Under the pieces are notes generated by a model. The model was not told the origin of the DNA. It saw only the letters and a program-made list of their open reading frames with translations, and ran no database searches. From Fibrella aestuarina BUZ 2 (GTDB lineage Bacteria > Bacteroidota > Bacteroidia > Cytophagales > Spirosomataceae), in contig NC_020054.1 of NCBI RefSeq assembly GCF_000331105.1, forward strand, positions 1,353,698 to 1,417,697: a stretch of DNA of 64,000 bases, read 5' to 3'. The position numbers and the translations under genes were made by a program. Positions 47,445 through 56,025 of this stretch are shown in pieces; positions within the stretch are counted from its first letter, which is position 1; each line of letters starts with the position of its first letter.

Positions 47445-48326
47445 ATGCTAGAAACTCTTGTTAATGCGTTCAGTGCGCAGGTCAGTGTGTTGATCAACAC
47501 GGTGGCTTCGGTGCTGAAAGTGCTGATTAAATCCCGTTTCTCGGTCGATATTCTACCCCCTCAGCGGCCCGTCTGCGCCATTCTGGGCAACGGTCCGTCG
47601 CTGCGGCAATCGCTCGAAACGGACCTGGCTTTTATTCGGGAAACCGAGCTGTACTGCGTCAACAATTTTGCGTCGTCGGCCGAATATGCCCAGTTACAAC
47701 CCCAGAACTACGCCCTGCTCGATCCGGCGTTTTTCCTGTATAGCGAGGAAAACAATGGTCGGAAAGATGTCGAAAAGACCATTCGCTGCCTGATCAACCT
47801 GACGGTGTGGCCCATGAACCTGTTTGTGCCGCAGACCGCGCGCAACAGCTATCTGGTGGCTCAGTTACACCGAAAGCACCCCAATGTGCGGGTAGTCTTT
47901 TACAACTACACCGTGGTGCGGGGCTATGCCTGGTTTCGGCACTTCGTGTTTCGGAAGGGGTGGGGCATGCCGCAATCACAGAACATCTTGGCGGCGTCGC
48001 TGTATCTGGCCATTACGCGCCGGTTTCGGGAGATCTACCTGTTTGGCGCCGACCATTCATGGCATGAAGAAATCAGGATTACCGACACCAACGAACTGCT
48101 CATGAAGCAGGAACATTTCTACGACAAACCCGGCGACGCCACTCACATCCCGATTTACGACGTTGTTAAGAAGGAAACCTCGCGGATGTCGGCCCAGTTT
48201 GCGTCGTTGTCTAAAGCCTTTTTCAGTTACGAAATTCTCCGCGACTACGCGCAGGCCATGCAGGTACGTGTCCTGAACGCCAGCGCCAAAAGCTACGTTG
48301 ATGCCTTCAAACGGATAAAAATTTGA
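47445..48326 (+). CDS. DUF115/MptE-like or GT42-like protein, candidate nonulosonate transferase
   Basis: 293 residues, soluble. The nucleotide-sugar-type motif ILGNGPSLRQSL (about 46-57) is followed by ELYCVNNFASSAEY and a C-terminal half QNILAASLYLAITRRFREIYLFGADHSWHEE. GxGPSL followed by a C-x-N-x-F block occurs in both DUF115 (the core of Maf flagellin glycosyltransferases, which transfer pseudaminic or legionaminic acid) and GT42 sialyltransferases, which have a related fold. It is first in a co-directional block with all six pse genes. I infer that it transfers pseudaminic acid or a related sugar. A pterin kinase (MptE) role is the main alternative, less likely from context. Confidence 0.65.
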   Translation: MLETLVNAFSAQVSVLINTVASVLKVLIKSRFSVDILPPQRPVCAILGNGPSLRQSLETDLAFIRETELYCVNNFASSAEYAQLQPQNYALLDPAFFLYSEENNGRKDVEKTIRCLINLTVWPMNLFVPQTARNSYLVAQLHRKHPNVRVVFYNYTVVRGYAWFRHFVFRKGWGMPQSQNILAASLYLAITRRFREIYLFGADHSWHEEIRITDTNELLMKQEHFYDKPGDATHIPIYDVVKKETSRMSAQFASLSKAFFSYEILRDYAQAMQVRVLNASAKSYVDAFKRIKI

Positions 48327-48418
48327 TGTACAATGTACGATGCACCATGCATAGTCGCGTTCTGCGCCAGTATGCTGCGCATCGCTTCATTGTACATTAT
48401 GCATCGTACATTGTACAT
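48326..48418. repeat. Inverted repeat upstream of pseB
   Basis: ATGTACAATGTACGATGCA (48326-48344) is exactly complementary to 48400-48418. The interior holds a smaller hairpin (TGCGC...GCGCA). The element begins at the stop of the DUF115/GT42-like gene and ends 8 bases before the pseB start, so it would be transcribed between two co-directional genes and can shape translation of pseB. Confidence 0.85.
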
Positions 48419-48426
48419 TGATCTCC

Positions 48427-49443
48427 ATGCTTGATCTTACCAATAAATCCATTCTTGTGACCGGCGGCACGGGCTCGTTCGGCAAGAAATTCGTCGAGAC
48501 GATCTTCAAACGCTACCCCGACGTGCGACGTGTGATCGTGTACTCGCGCGATGAACTGAAGCAGTTTGAAATGAGCCAACTGTTTCCGCATAGTCAGTAC
48601 AAGGCCATCCGGTTTTTCATTGGCGACGTGCGCGATGCCGACCGCCTCAAGCGTGCCTGCGAAGGCGTCGACGTGATCGTCCACGCGGCGGCCCTCAAGC
48701 AGGTGCCCGCCGCCGAGTACAATCCGATGGAGTGCATCAAAACCAACGTGTTCGGGGCTGAAAACGTGATCAACGCCGCGCTCGACACGGGTGTGCAACG
48801 CGTAGTGGCGCTCTCGACCGACAAAGCCGCCGCGCCCATCAACCTCTACGGAGCCACCAAGCTGTGCTCGGATAAGTTGTTTGTAGCCGCCAACAACATG
48901 AAAGGGCCGCGTGATCTGCGGTTTTCGGTGGTGCGCTACGGCAACGTAATCGGCTCGCGGGGATCGGTGGTGCCGTTTTTTCTGGAAAAGCGCAAAGACG
49001 GCGTGCTGCCCATCACTCACCCCGATATGACGCGCTTCAACATCTCGCTGGAAGACGGCGTCGAGATGGTGCTCTATGCACTCGAACACGCCTGGGGTGG
49101 CGAAATCTACGTACCGAAGATCCCGTCGTACCGCATTACCGAACTGGCCACGGCCATCGGGCCCAACTGCGAGCAGAAACTGGTGGGCGTGCGGCCCGGC
49201 GAGAAGCTGCACGAAGAGATGATCACCGAAACGGATTCGCTCAACACCATCGAGACGGACCGCTATTACGTAATTACGCCCTCAACGCCCACCTGGAGCA
49301 TCGACGACTACCTGTCGGCGTTCGACGGCAAGCGCGTGGCTGAGGGTTTCAAATACAACTCAGGCACCAACGAGGAATGGCTGACCGTCGACCAGCTTCG
49401 CAGCGAAATCCGCCAACACGTTGATCCTCAATTTAATGTATAA
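48427..49443 (+). CDS. pseB: UDP-N-acetylglucosamine 4,6-dehydratase (inverting)
   Basis: 338 residues from ATG 48427. First step of pseudaminic acid synthesis: UDP-GlcNAc to UDP-4-keto-6-deoxy-AltNAc. NAD motif TGGTGSFG is at 12-19. The PseB-specific active-site block DKAAAPINLYGATKLCSDKLF contains the Tyr/Lys pair. VYSRDELKQFEMSQLFP and RPGEKLHEEMITETDS are diagnostic of PseB/FlaA1. It lies downstream of the candidate transferase and upstream of pseC, each separated by an inverted repeat. Confidence 0.95.
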   Translation: MLDLTNKSILVTGGTGSFGKKFVETIFKRYPDVRRVIVYSRDELKQFEMSQLFPHSQYKAIRFFIGDVRDADRLKRACEGVDVIVHAAALKQVPAAEYNPMECIKTNVFGAENVINAALDTGVQRVVALSTDKAAAPINLYGATKLCSDKLFVAANNMKGPRDLRFSVVRYGNVIGSRGSVVPFFLEKRKDGVLPITHPDMTRFNISLEDGVEMVLYALEHAWGGEIYVPKIPSYRITELATAIGPNCEQKLVGVRPGEKLHEEMITETDSLNTIETDRYYVITPSTPTWSIDDYLSAFDGKRVAEGFKYNSGTNEEWLTVDQLRSEIRQHVDPQFNV

Positions 49444-49561
49444 TGAAGGATGCGGTCCGCCGCTGCGGTATGATGAATAATGAATGTACTGCGGCGCACA
49501 CTAACTGAGCAAGGCCAGCCTATTTATCATACATCTTACATTATACATTATTCATTCATTT
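49435..49561. repeat. Degenerate inverted repeat between pseB and pseC
   Basis: AATGTATAATG (49435-49445) pairs with CATTATACATT (49539-49549); beyond this the arms are recognisable (AATGAATAATG against ATTATTCATTC) but interrupted by a GC-rich insert (GCGGTCCGCCGCTGCGG). It overlaps the pseB stop and reads as a decayed copy of the AATGTATAATG family. Confidence 0.7.
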
Positions 49562-49565
49562 CCTC

Positions 49566-50741
49566 ATGAACAACCCCATTCCCTACGGTCGACAGCACAT
49601 TACGGAGGAAGACATTGCCGCCGTCGCCGACGTGCTGCGCGGGCCGATGCTGACGCAGGGACCAACGATTGGTGCCTTTGAGAAAGCATTTGCCGCGTAC
49701 ATTGGCGCCCCCTACGCCGTGGCGGTGTCGAACGGGACGGCGGCGCTGCACCTGTGTGCGATGGTGCTGGGCGTTGGGCCGGGTTCGCGCGTGATTACCA
49801 CACCCATCACGTTTTCGGCCTCAGCCAACTGCGTGCGCTATTGTGGGGGTGAGGTGCATTTCGCCGATATCGACCCCGACACCATCTTGCTGGACGTCGA
49901 CGCTGTGCGGCGGCTGATCGAGTCGAAACCGAGAGGGTATTTCGCGGGCATCATTCCTGTCGATTTTGCGGGTTACCCGGTCGACTTTGCCCAGTTTCGG
50001 GCATTGGCCGACGAACACGGCCTTTGGCTGCTCGAAGACAGTTGCCACGCGCCGGGCGGATCGTTTGTGGATGCCCAGGGACGTACCCACCGCTGTGGCG
50101 ACAGTTCGCTGGCCGATCTCGCGATTTTTAGTTTTCACCCCGTCAAGCACATTGCCTGCGGCGAAGGTGGCATGATTACGGCCCGCACCGAGGCGCACTA
50201 CAACCACCTCATGCGCCTACGTACCCACGGCATCACCAACAAGCCTGGCGATTTTACGCCTCCCTACGATGGTGAACCCGAGCGCGGCGGCTGGTACATG
50301 CAGTTGCAGGAACTGGGCTACAATTACCGGCTTACGGATATGCAGGCGGCGCTGGGCCTGAGTCAACTTAACCGCGCTGATCAAATGCTGGCCCGTCGCC
50401 GGGCAATTGCCGCCCGCTACGATGCTGCTTTCGCGGGAACACCCGTGCAGATCATCGTGCCACCGGCGGGCGTTGGGCACGCTTACCATCTCTATGTGGT
50501 GCAGGTCGACGACCGGAAGGGCCTGTACGATGCCTTGCGGGCCAAAAACATCTTCGCGCAGGTGCATTATATCCCCGTTCATACCATGCCCTATTACCAG
50601 CAACAGGGCAACGTACCTGGGTCGATGCCCCATGCCGAGCGCTACTACAGCCGCTGCCTGAGCCTGCCCATGTACCCGACCCTGACCGACGACGAGCAGC
50701 AATTCGTAATCGACGCGGTACTGGATTTTACGGGCGCATGA
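49566..50741 (+). CDS. pseC: UDP-4-amino-4,6-dideoxy-N-acetyl-beta-L-altrosamine transaminase
   Basis: 391 residues. A PLP-dependent DegT/DnrJ-type aminotransferase that takes the PseB product to the 4-amino sugar. The start IPYGRQHITEEDIAAV is typical of PseC. The PLP Lys194 is in SFHPVKHIACGEGGM; other fold motifs are VSNGTAALHLC, DSCHAPGGSF and LTDMQAALGLSQL. Its TGA overlaps the next ATG by 4 bases, so it is translationally coupled to the membrane protein that follows. Confidence 0.95.
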   Translation: MNNPIPYGRQHITEEDIAAVADVLRGPMLTQGPTIGAFEKAFAAYIGAPYAVAVSNGTAALHLCAMVLGVGPGSRVITTPITFSASANCVRYCGGEVHFADIDPDTILLDVDAVRRLIESKPRGYFAGIIPVDFAGYPVDFAQFRALADEHGLWLLEDSCHAPGGSFVDAQGRTHRCGDSSLADLAIFSFHPVKHIACGEGGMITARTEAHYNHLMRLRTHGITNKPGDFTPPYDGEPERGGWYMQLQELGYNYRLTDMQAALGLSQLNRADQMLARRRAIAARYDAAFAGTPVQIIVPPAGVGHAYHLYVVQVDDRKGLYDALRAKNIFAQVHYIPVHTMPYYQQQGNVPGSMPHAERYYSRCLSLPMYPTLTDDEQQFVIDAVLDFTGA

Positions 50742-52426
50742 AGCGGTGGGTGCTGATGGGACTGGCGCTGCTGCCGGTGCTGTATTACGTGGTGACGGTA
50801 CTGACCTACGCCTACGATTTTCCGTACATGGACGACTACCCCACGGTGGTCGATTTTCTGAACCGGCTCCCCACGGCCACGACAGTTGGTCAGAAAGTTG
50901 GTCTGCTGATGGAACAGAACAATTTCCATCGGCTGGTGCTGGTCAAACTCATTGCCTGGCTAGACGTACTCCTGACCGGCTCGGTCGACTTTCGGCTACT
51001 ACAATACGTGGGGCTGGCGTTGCTGCTACTAACGGCGGGTTTGCTGTGGCAATCCATGACCACCCCCAACCCCCTCCTTGCTAAGGAGGGGACTTCAGCT
51101 ACCTTGCCTAACGAAGCCCCCTCCTTAACAAGGAGGGGGTTGGGGGTGGTCTTCCTGCCCGCACTTTTCCTGTTGTTTCAGTTTCAGGGGTGGAACATTG
51201 CTTTCTGGGGCATCGTCGCCGTGTCGAACGTGGGAGCTCCGGCGTTGGCATTGCTGGCGTTCTGGCTGGCCAACCGGCAGCAGCCCGTATGGGCGATTGG
51301 TGTCGGGCTGGTCGCGCTGTTTACCAATGGCAACGGCATCCTGGTGCTACCGCTACTGATTGGGGGCTGGGCAATGCAGGGGCGCTGGCGCTGGGTGCTG
51401 GCTACGTTGGCCGTGACGCTCCCGGCGCTTTGGTTTTATTTTCAGCATTACGAAAACCCCGCGGGTCCTTCGCTGGGTACGTTGTTGCGTCCCGAAAAGC
51501 TGATGCATCTGCTGGCGCTGGATACGGCCTTTCTGGGGGCGCTGGTCTACCATCCGGCCGTTGCCTGGTTGCCCATCGCATTGGGCAGCAGTACGCTGCT
51601 TTGGATGATATACCTGCTGCTGATTCGTTACGACCGCACGAACCCCACCCTGTTCTGGCTGCTGGTTTTTCTGCACCTGTCGGGCCTGATGCTGGCCGTA
51701 AACCGCATTCAGAATGACACCAGCATCGTGTTTGCCTCGCGCTATCGAAACATCACCGCCCTACATATCGCCGCAACGTACCTGACGGTGGTGCAGGTGC
51801 TGGCGCAACGCCGGGTACGTTGGCAAACCGCTTTCGTTGGGCTGGCTGTGCTGGGTACGTCCGGGCTGTGGGGCGTATCAAACTGGACGTACCACAGCAA
51901 GATTGTCCGGTTCCGTGAACTGAAACAGACCGACAATCTGCTCTGGCAACGCTACGGACAGATTCGGGCCTGTGCGCCGCAGTACCAGCCGGCCAGCCGG
52001 TTGAGTGAGCTGGCTCAACAGGGTTCCTTCAGGCCTGAAATGCCATCCTTGACCGCGCTTCAAAGTCAGCCGATCGCCTTAACCCCCGCAACGACGCCCG
52101 GCGACTCGTTGCAATACGCGGTCGATCTGAAGCGGGTCGATAGTGGCTTTCTGGTCGTCAGCGGTTGGGCCAAAGTGGCAGGTCGGAAAGCCAACTTCAA
52201 CGATACCTACGTTGGCGTGCAGACAAGCGGCGGCTGGCAGTATTACACGACGCTCTTCCACCAACGGCTCGACAACGACGATTCGGCCAACGATAAAGAC
52301 ACGGGCTTTACGGCCATTATTCCGCTTACTGGAAAGATGGATGCCGCCAGCCTGCCACTGGCTATCTTCGTCAAATCAGGTCGTTTTTCGGCCTTTAAGG
52401 TGCTAAAAGTCGACAAGGACAAGTAG
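50738..52426 (+). CDS. Polytopic membrane protein of the pse cluster with an in-frame repeat insertion
   Basis: 562 residues. About 10-11 membrane segments (1-400) precede a C-terminal soluble beta-rich domain of about 130 residues (about 430-562). The first periplasmic loop, with YDFPYMDDYPTVVDFL, resembles a GT-C glycosyltransferase acidic motif. Residues about 108-138 are encoded by a 90-base palindromic element between two membrane helices, giving a loop (PNPLLAKEG, SLTRRGLG) unlike the rest. It is coupled to pseC by a 4-base overlap. A role in glycan assembly is plausible; the family is not recognised. Confidence 0.6.
   Translation: MKRWVLMGLALLPVLYYVVTVLTYAYDFPYMDDYPTVVDFLNRLPTATTVGQKVGLLMEQNNFHRLVLVKLIAWLDVLLTGSVDFRLLQYVGLALLLLTAGLLWQSMTTPNPLLAKEGTSATLPNEAPSLTRRGLGVVFLPALFLLFQFQGWNIAFWGIVAVSNVGAPALALLAFWLANRQQPVWAIGVGLVALFTNGNGILVLPLLIGGWAMQGRWRWVLATLAVTLPALWFYFQHYENPAGPSLGTLLRPEKLMHLLALDTAFLGALVYHPAVAWLPIALGSSTLLWMIYLLLIRYDRTNPTLFWLLVFLHLSGLMLAVNRIQNDTSIVFASRYRNITALHIAATYLTVVQVLAQRRVRWQTAFVGLAVLGTSGLWGVSNWTYHSKIVRFRELKQTDNLLWQRYGQIRACAPQYQPASRLSELAQQGSFRPEMPSLTALQSQPIALTPATTPGDSLQYAVDLKRVDSGFLVVSGWAKVAGRKANFNDTYVGVQTSGGWQYYTTLFHQRLDNDDSANDKDTGFTAIIPLTGKMDAASLPLAIFVKSGRFSAFKVLKVDKDK
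51060..51149. repeat. In-frame 90-bp palindromic element inside a membrane protein gene
   Basis: The 20-base ends CCACCCCCAACCCCCTCCTT (51060-51079) and 51130-51149 are perfect complements. Each half also contains its own small hairpin (CCCCTCCTT-GCT-AAGGAGGGG, and CCCCCTCCTT-AAC-AAGGAGGGGG). The element is 30 codons long and has no stop in the coding frame. Confidence 0.95.
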
Positions 52427-52534
52427 TGCGGAGGCTGGAAAGTCAGCGCAGGTGTTGCCTGTACGAGGCCATCACGAACACGACCCGCCAGCCACTTTAC
52501 TACGAATACATCCGACTTTACAGACACATAACCC

Positions 52535-53236
52535 ATGCCCAACCTCTGTATCATACCCGCCCGTGGCGGCAGCAAGCGCATTCCGCGCAAAAATATCCGG
52601 CCCTTCCTGGGTTCGCCCATCATCGCGTATTCCATCCGGGCGGCGCAGGAGTCGGGCCTGTTTGATGAGGTGATGGTGTCGACCGACGATGCCGAAATTG
52701 CGCAGATGGCGCTGATGTACGGCGCAGCGGTGCCCTTTGCCCGCTCGGCCGAAACCGCCACCGACCACGCCACTACCGGGGCCGTGCTCACCGAGGTGTT
52801 ACAGACCTACGCGCAGCACGGGCATACGTTCGAACGTGCCTGCTGCCTGTATCCGACGGCTCCCTTCGTGACGCCCGATCGGCTGCGCGAGGCGTTCGGC
52901 AAACTGGAAACGGGCGATTTTGACGCCGTTTTTCCGGTGGTTCGCTATAGCTTTCCGGTTCAGCGCTCCGTGATCATGCAGGGCGACCGGCTGGCGTGGC
53001 TCTACCCCGAATTTGCCCAGACCCGCTCGCAGGATCTGCAACCCATTTACCACGATGCCGGGCAGTTTTACTGGTTCAACGTGCCCCGCTTTCTGGAAAC
53101 CGGCCAACTGCTGGGGGCCAACACCAGCGGTCTGGAAATCCCCGAACTGGAAACGCAGGACATCGATACGCTCACCGACTGGCAACTGGCCGAACTGAAA
53201 ATACGGATTCTGTATCAGGGTAACGAAACCGCCTGA
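52535..53236 (+). CDS. pseF: Pseudaminic acid cytidylyltransferase
   Basis: 233 residues. Final activation step: CTP + pseudaminic acid to CMP-pseudaminic acid. The CMP-sugar synthetase N-terminus IIPARGGSKRIPRKNIRPFLG (about 6-26) is intact, followed by VMVSTDDAEIAQMA, CCLYPTAPFVTP and HDAGQFYWF, the last characteristic of PseF rather than NeuA. It lies 109 bases after the membrane protein and 96 bases before pseG. Confidence 0.94.
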   Translation: MPNLCIIPARGGSKRIPRKNIRPFLGSPIIAYSIRAAQESGLFDEVMVSTDDAEIAQMALMYGAAVPFARSAETATDHATTGAVLTEVLQTYAQHGHTFERACCLYPTAPFVTPDRLREAFGKLETGDFDAVFPVVRYSFPVQRSVIMQGDRLAWLYPEFAQTRSQDLQPIYHDAGQFYWFNVPRFLETGQLLGANTSGLEIPELETQDIDTLTDWQLAELKIRILYQGNETA

Positions 53237-53292
53237 CCATACCTTGTTACGACGACTTACGGCCCGGCTGAAGCCGTACGCTACTTTACCGT

Positions 53293-53300
53293 TACCTTTG
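53293..53300 (+). promoter_or_regulatory. Candidate internal -7 element before pseG
   Basis: TACCTTTG, an exact TAnnTTTG box, lies 33 bases before the pseG ATG. No TTTG at the -33 distance is seen. It could drive pseG-pseH and downstream genes separately. Confidence 0.35.
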
Positions 53301-53332
53301 TGCCGAAAATCCGTATCCAACATACCTAACTC

Positions 53333-54325
53333 ATGAAGAGAATTCTCTTTCGCGCCGACGGCTCGGCTCAAACCGGTATGGGGCACATCATGCGCAGCCT
53401 GGCGCTTGCCGACATGCTGGGCGAGGCAGAGGCTACCCCGTTTGACCACCGATTCGCCATTGCCAACCCGTCGGATTCGACGCGAAAGCTGCTGACCAAA
53501 CTGCACATACCGCTCCTGGAACTGGCCAGCAATGAACTCGATGAGCTGCTGACGCACGTAACCGACGAGGACGTAGTAGTGCTCGATGGCTATCAGTATG
53601 ACGAGGCGTTTCAGCGGGCCGTTCGCGACAAGGCGCATAAATTGGTCTTTATCGATGATCTCATGCAGGGGCATCAGGTAGCCGACGTGGTCATCAACCA
53701 CGCGGGCGACGTTACCCCCGCCGATTACCAGACTGAACCGTATACCCAATTGCTGCTGGGCGCCGGCTACGCGCTGGTAAACCCGGCTTTCAAACAGAAA
53801 GCGCAACCCAAAGACGGCGAGCACAAGGCATTTGTCAACATGGGCGGTGCCGATCCGCACAACGTCAGCCGAACCATTGCCGAATTGCTGATCGATCAAA
53901 ACCCGAACCTGCGCGTTACGGTGGCGCTCGGTGCGGCCAACCCTCATGCCGATACCTTCGCCGATTTACCCAAAGACCGGCTGAGCCTGTTGCACAACCT
54001 CTCGGCCAAGCAGATGGCTCGGGCCATTGGCGGCAGCGGGCTGAATGTGGTATCGGCCAGCACGATTGCTTACGAAGTGGCTACTGTGAGTCGCCCGATG
54101 GTGGTGGTGCAGACGGCCGATAATCAGAAACGGATGGTGTCGTTTATGCGCGACCGGCACCTGGTGCTGGGTACGTTGTCACTACCGATCGATGCCGACG
54201 CGTTGCAGATGGCCGTTCAAAAAGCCCGCATGACCCCCACCGTATTCAAACAGCGCCTCGTTTTCGACGGAAAAACCGCCGACCGCTACCGGCAGGTCTT
54301 CACGCAGCTATGCACTGCCGAGTAG
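53333..54325 (+). CDS. pseG: UDP-2,4-diacetamido-2,4,6-trideoxy-beta-L-altropyranose hydrolase
   Basis: 330 residues, GT-B fold. It removes UDP from the diacetamido sugar. The N-terminal RADGSAQTGMGHIMRSLALAD carries the catalytic His18. The C-terminal half has FVNMGGADPHNVS and ASTIAYEVATVSRPMVVVQTADNQ. The 3' end overlaps pseH by 16 bases, so the two are coupled. Order of action in the pathway: PseB, PseC, PseH, PseG, PseI, PseF. Confidence 0.94.
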   Translation: MKRILFRADGSAQTGMGHIMRSLALADMLGEAEATPFDHRFAIANPSDSTRKLLTKLHIPLLELASNELDELLTHVTDEDVVVLDGYQYDEAFQRAVRDKAHKLVFIDDLMQGHQVADVVINHAGDVTPADYQTEPYTQLLLGAGYALVNPAFKQKAQPKDGEHKAFVNMGGADPHNVSRTIAELLIDQNPNLRVTVALGAANPHADTFADLPKDRLSLLHNLSAKQMARAIGGSGLNVVSASTIAYEVATVSRPMVVVQTADNQKRMVSFMRDRHLVLGTLSLPIDADALQMAVQKARMTPTVFKQRLVFDGKTADRYRQVFTQLCTAE

Positions 54326-54765
54326 CCAAGCCCGCCGACATGCGGCTGTATTTTGAGTGGGCCAACGACCCCGCCACCCGTCGGCAATCGTTTCAGTCGG
54401 CACCCATACCGCTGGCCACGCACGAAGCCTGGTTTGCCCGGAAAGTTATCGACCCTAATGCGCTCTTGCTGGTGTTTGAAACCGACGAGAACGTACCTGT
54501 CGGACAGGTACGTTTCGAAAAACAACCGGATGGCGAAGTAATTATTGGCGTGTCGGTCGACGCGGCGTTCCGGGGGAAGGGACTCGCGGCTGCGCTGCTG
54601 AACGAGGCCTGTAACGTATGCTGGCAGCAGTGGGGTAATGTACCCATCACCGCCTACATCAAACCTGATAATCAGGCATCGATGCGGGCTTTCCAGCGTG
54701 CGGGCTTTCAAGATGACTTGGGTTGGGCGGGCGCTGAAGGTAAAATACGTTTAGTGAAGCAATAG
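54310..54765 (+). CDS. pseH: PseH-like N-acetyltransferase (GNAT)
   Basis: 151 residues with a GNAT fold. The acetyl-CoA motif AFRGKGLAAALLNEA lies at about 78-92 and NQASMRAFQRAGF near the C-terminus. PseH acetylates the 4-amino group of the PseC product. The gene overlaps the end of pseG by 16 bases, and its position in a complete pse cluster supports the assignment. It contains a 25-base GTACGT palindrome (54490-54514). Confidence 0.88.
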   Translation: MHCRVAKPADMRLYFEWANDPATRRQSFQSAPIPLATHEAWFARKVIDPNALLLVFETDENVPVGQVRFEKQPDGEVIIGVSVDAAFRGKGLAAALLNEACNVCWQQWGNVPITAYIKPDNQASMRAFQRAGFQDDLGWAGAEGKIRLVKQ

Positions 54766-54830
54766 GCCATAAGGGTTATTTATATTGCGTAGTTTTCGGT
54801 TGATTAAGCTGCCATCCTTGTTTGCCGCTC

Positions 54831-55949
54831 ATGCGCTATCCTCTATTCATCACACTATTGTTGCTGGCTATTCGGCCTATTGCTTTCGCTCAGGAACCTG
54901 CCGTTGGTCGATGGACGAACACCGGCGACGAAACGCGGATCACCCTACCGACGAGTGAGACTGGCCGGGTCGTCATTACAAAGGATAATCCGTGTGCGTC
55001 TGGCTACAACGAGCTCCTGCGCATGCAGGTGGCAACCTCGCCACGCGAATACATTGGCTTCCGGAATGGCACCACAGGCAGCATGCTGGTGCCGGTATTG
55101 CTGTCGTACACGGAAAACAACGCGGGCTCGGCCATGGTGCTGGCCAGCGTGACTAACCCGGTCAACGATCTCAACAGCAACTCGCCAATGATCCTATTCG
55201 ACACGCGCACGCAGACCGACAATACGTTGAAAACAGGGGCCGGAGCCCTGCTAAGCCGCCCGTTGTTTTCGTGGCGGAACTACACCACTGTGCACATGCA
55301 GATGGCGGCCAACGGCAATTTAGGGTTAGGCACACAACGCCCGCAGGCGCAGTTGCACACCACCGGAACAGTGCGGTTTGGTGGTATACCTACTGGCTCG
55401 GGGGTGGCGTTTCTTATGACCGATGGCGAAGGCAACCTGATGCGCCATACGCTACCCAGCAGTACATCGATCTCCTCGTTCAGTTCGTCGGTGGGGAGTA
55501 ACAACCTGCTCAAATACAACGGCGATGGTGTATTGGTCAACAGCCAACTGGTCGATAACGGGGTGGGCATCGGGCTGGGCGGTGTGCCATCGGCCAATGC
55601 AAAGCTGACTCTGTACGGGGCGATGAACCTCATGTCGGATGCCCGTTCCAAAACCAACGTAGTGCGGATGACGAATGCGCTGCAAAAAGTAAACGCGCTG
55701 AATGGCTATTACTACGACTGGAAAAATGGGTCGGGGGGCCGGGAGGTGGGCTTTCTGGCGCAGGAAGTCGAGCAGGTGTTGCCCGAAGTCGTATCGGAAA
55801 ATGCGGACGGCGTCAAGTTCCTGAATTACGACGGCGTACTACCCCTGCTGACCGAGGCTATTAAAGAGCAACAGGCGCTTATCAAATCGCAGGGCGCTCT
55901 GATCGAGCAACTTCGCCGGGAAGTTGATGCCCTCAAGCGGAAGCGGTAA
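54831..55949 (+). CDS. Exported protein with C-terminal peptidase S74 chaperone domain
   Basis: About 372 residues from ATG 54831 (TTG 54822 rejected). Signal peptide MRYPLFITLLLLAIRPIAFA. A beta-rich, repeat-like stalk (about 25-265) precedes the S74 signature SDARSKTNV (about 268-276) and its usual continuation YYYDWKNGSGGREVGFLAQEVEQVLPEVV, ending in a coiled coil (IKSQGALIEQLRREVDALKRKR). S74 domains drive trimerisation of phage tail fibres and surface fibres and then cleave themselves off. Its place between pseH and pseI is unexpected; a fibrous surface protein carrying the glycan is one explanation. Confidence 0.85.
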   Translation: MRYPLFITLLLLAIRPIAFAQEPAVGRWTNTGDETRITLPTSETGRVVITKDNPCASGYNELLRMQVATSPREYIGFRNGTTGSMLVPVLLSYTENNAGSAMVLASVTNPVNDLNSNSPMILFDTRTQTDNTLKTGAGALLSRPLFSWRNYTTVHMQMAANGNLGLGTQRPQAQLHTTGTVRFGGIPTGSGVAFLMTDGEGNLMRHTLPSSTSISSFSSSVGSNNLLKYNGDGVLVNSQLVDNGVGIGLGGVPSANAKLTLYGAMNLMSDARSKTNVVRMTNALQKVNALNGYYYDWKNGSGGREVGFLAQEVEQVLPEVVSENADGVKFLNYDGVLPLLTEAIKEQQALIKSQGALIEQLRREVDALKRKR

Positions 55950-56025
55950 TTTTGTGCGACAAAATTTGGTTTGTTCGTAAAGGCCGATTGGCCCCAGAAC
56001 AGGCAAACCATCGTCTTCCGAACGC

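Noticed and set aside
47267..47500. N-terminal extension of the DoxX protein
   Set aside because: The added 78 residues are basic and overlap the divergent candidate transferase gene; the start at 47266 fits the family.
48397..49212. 271-residue minus-strand open frame
   Set aside because: Antisense to pseB; no recognisable motif.
52799..53947. 382-residue minus-strand open frame
   Set aside because: Antisense to pseF and pseG, which are well supported by motifs on the plus strand.
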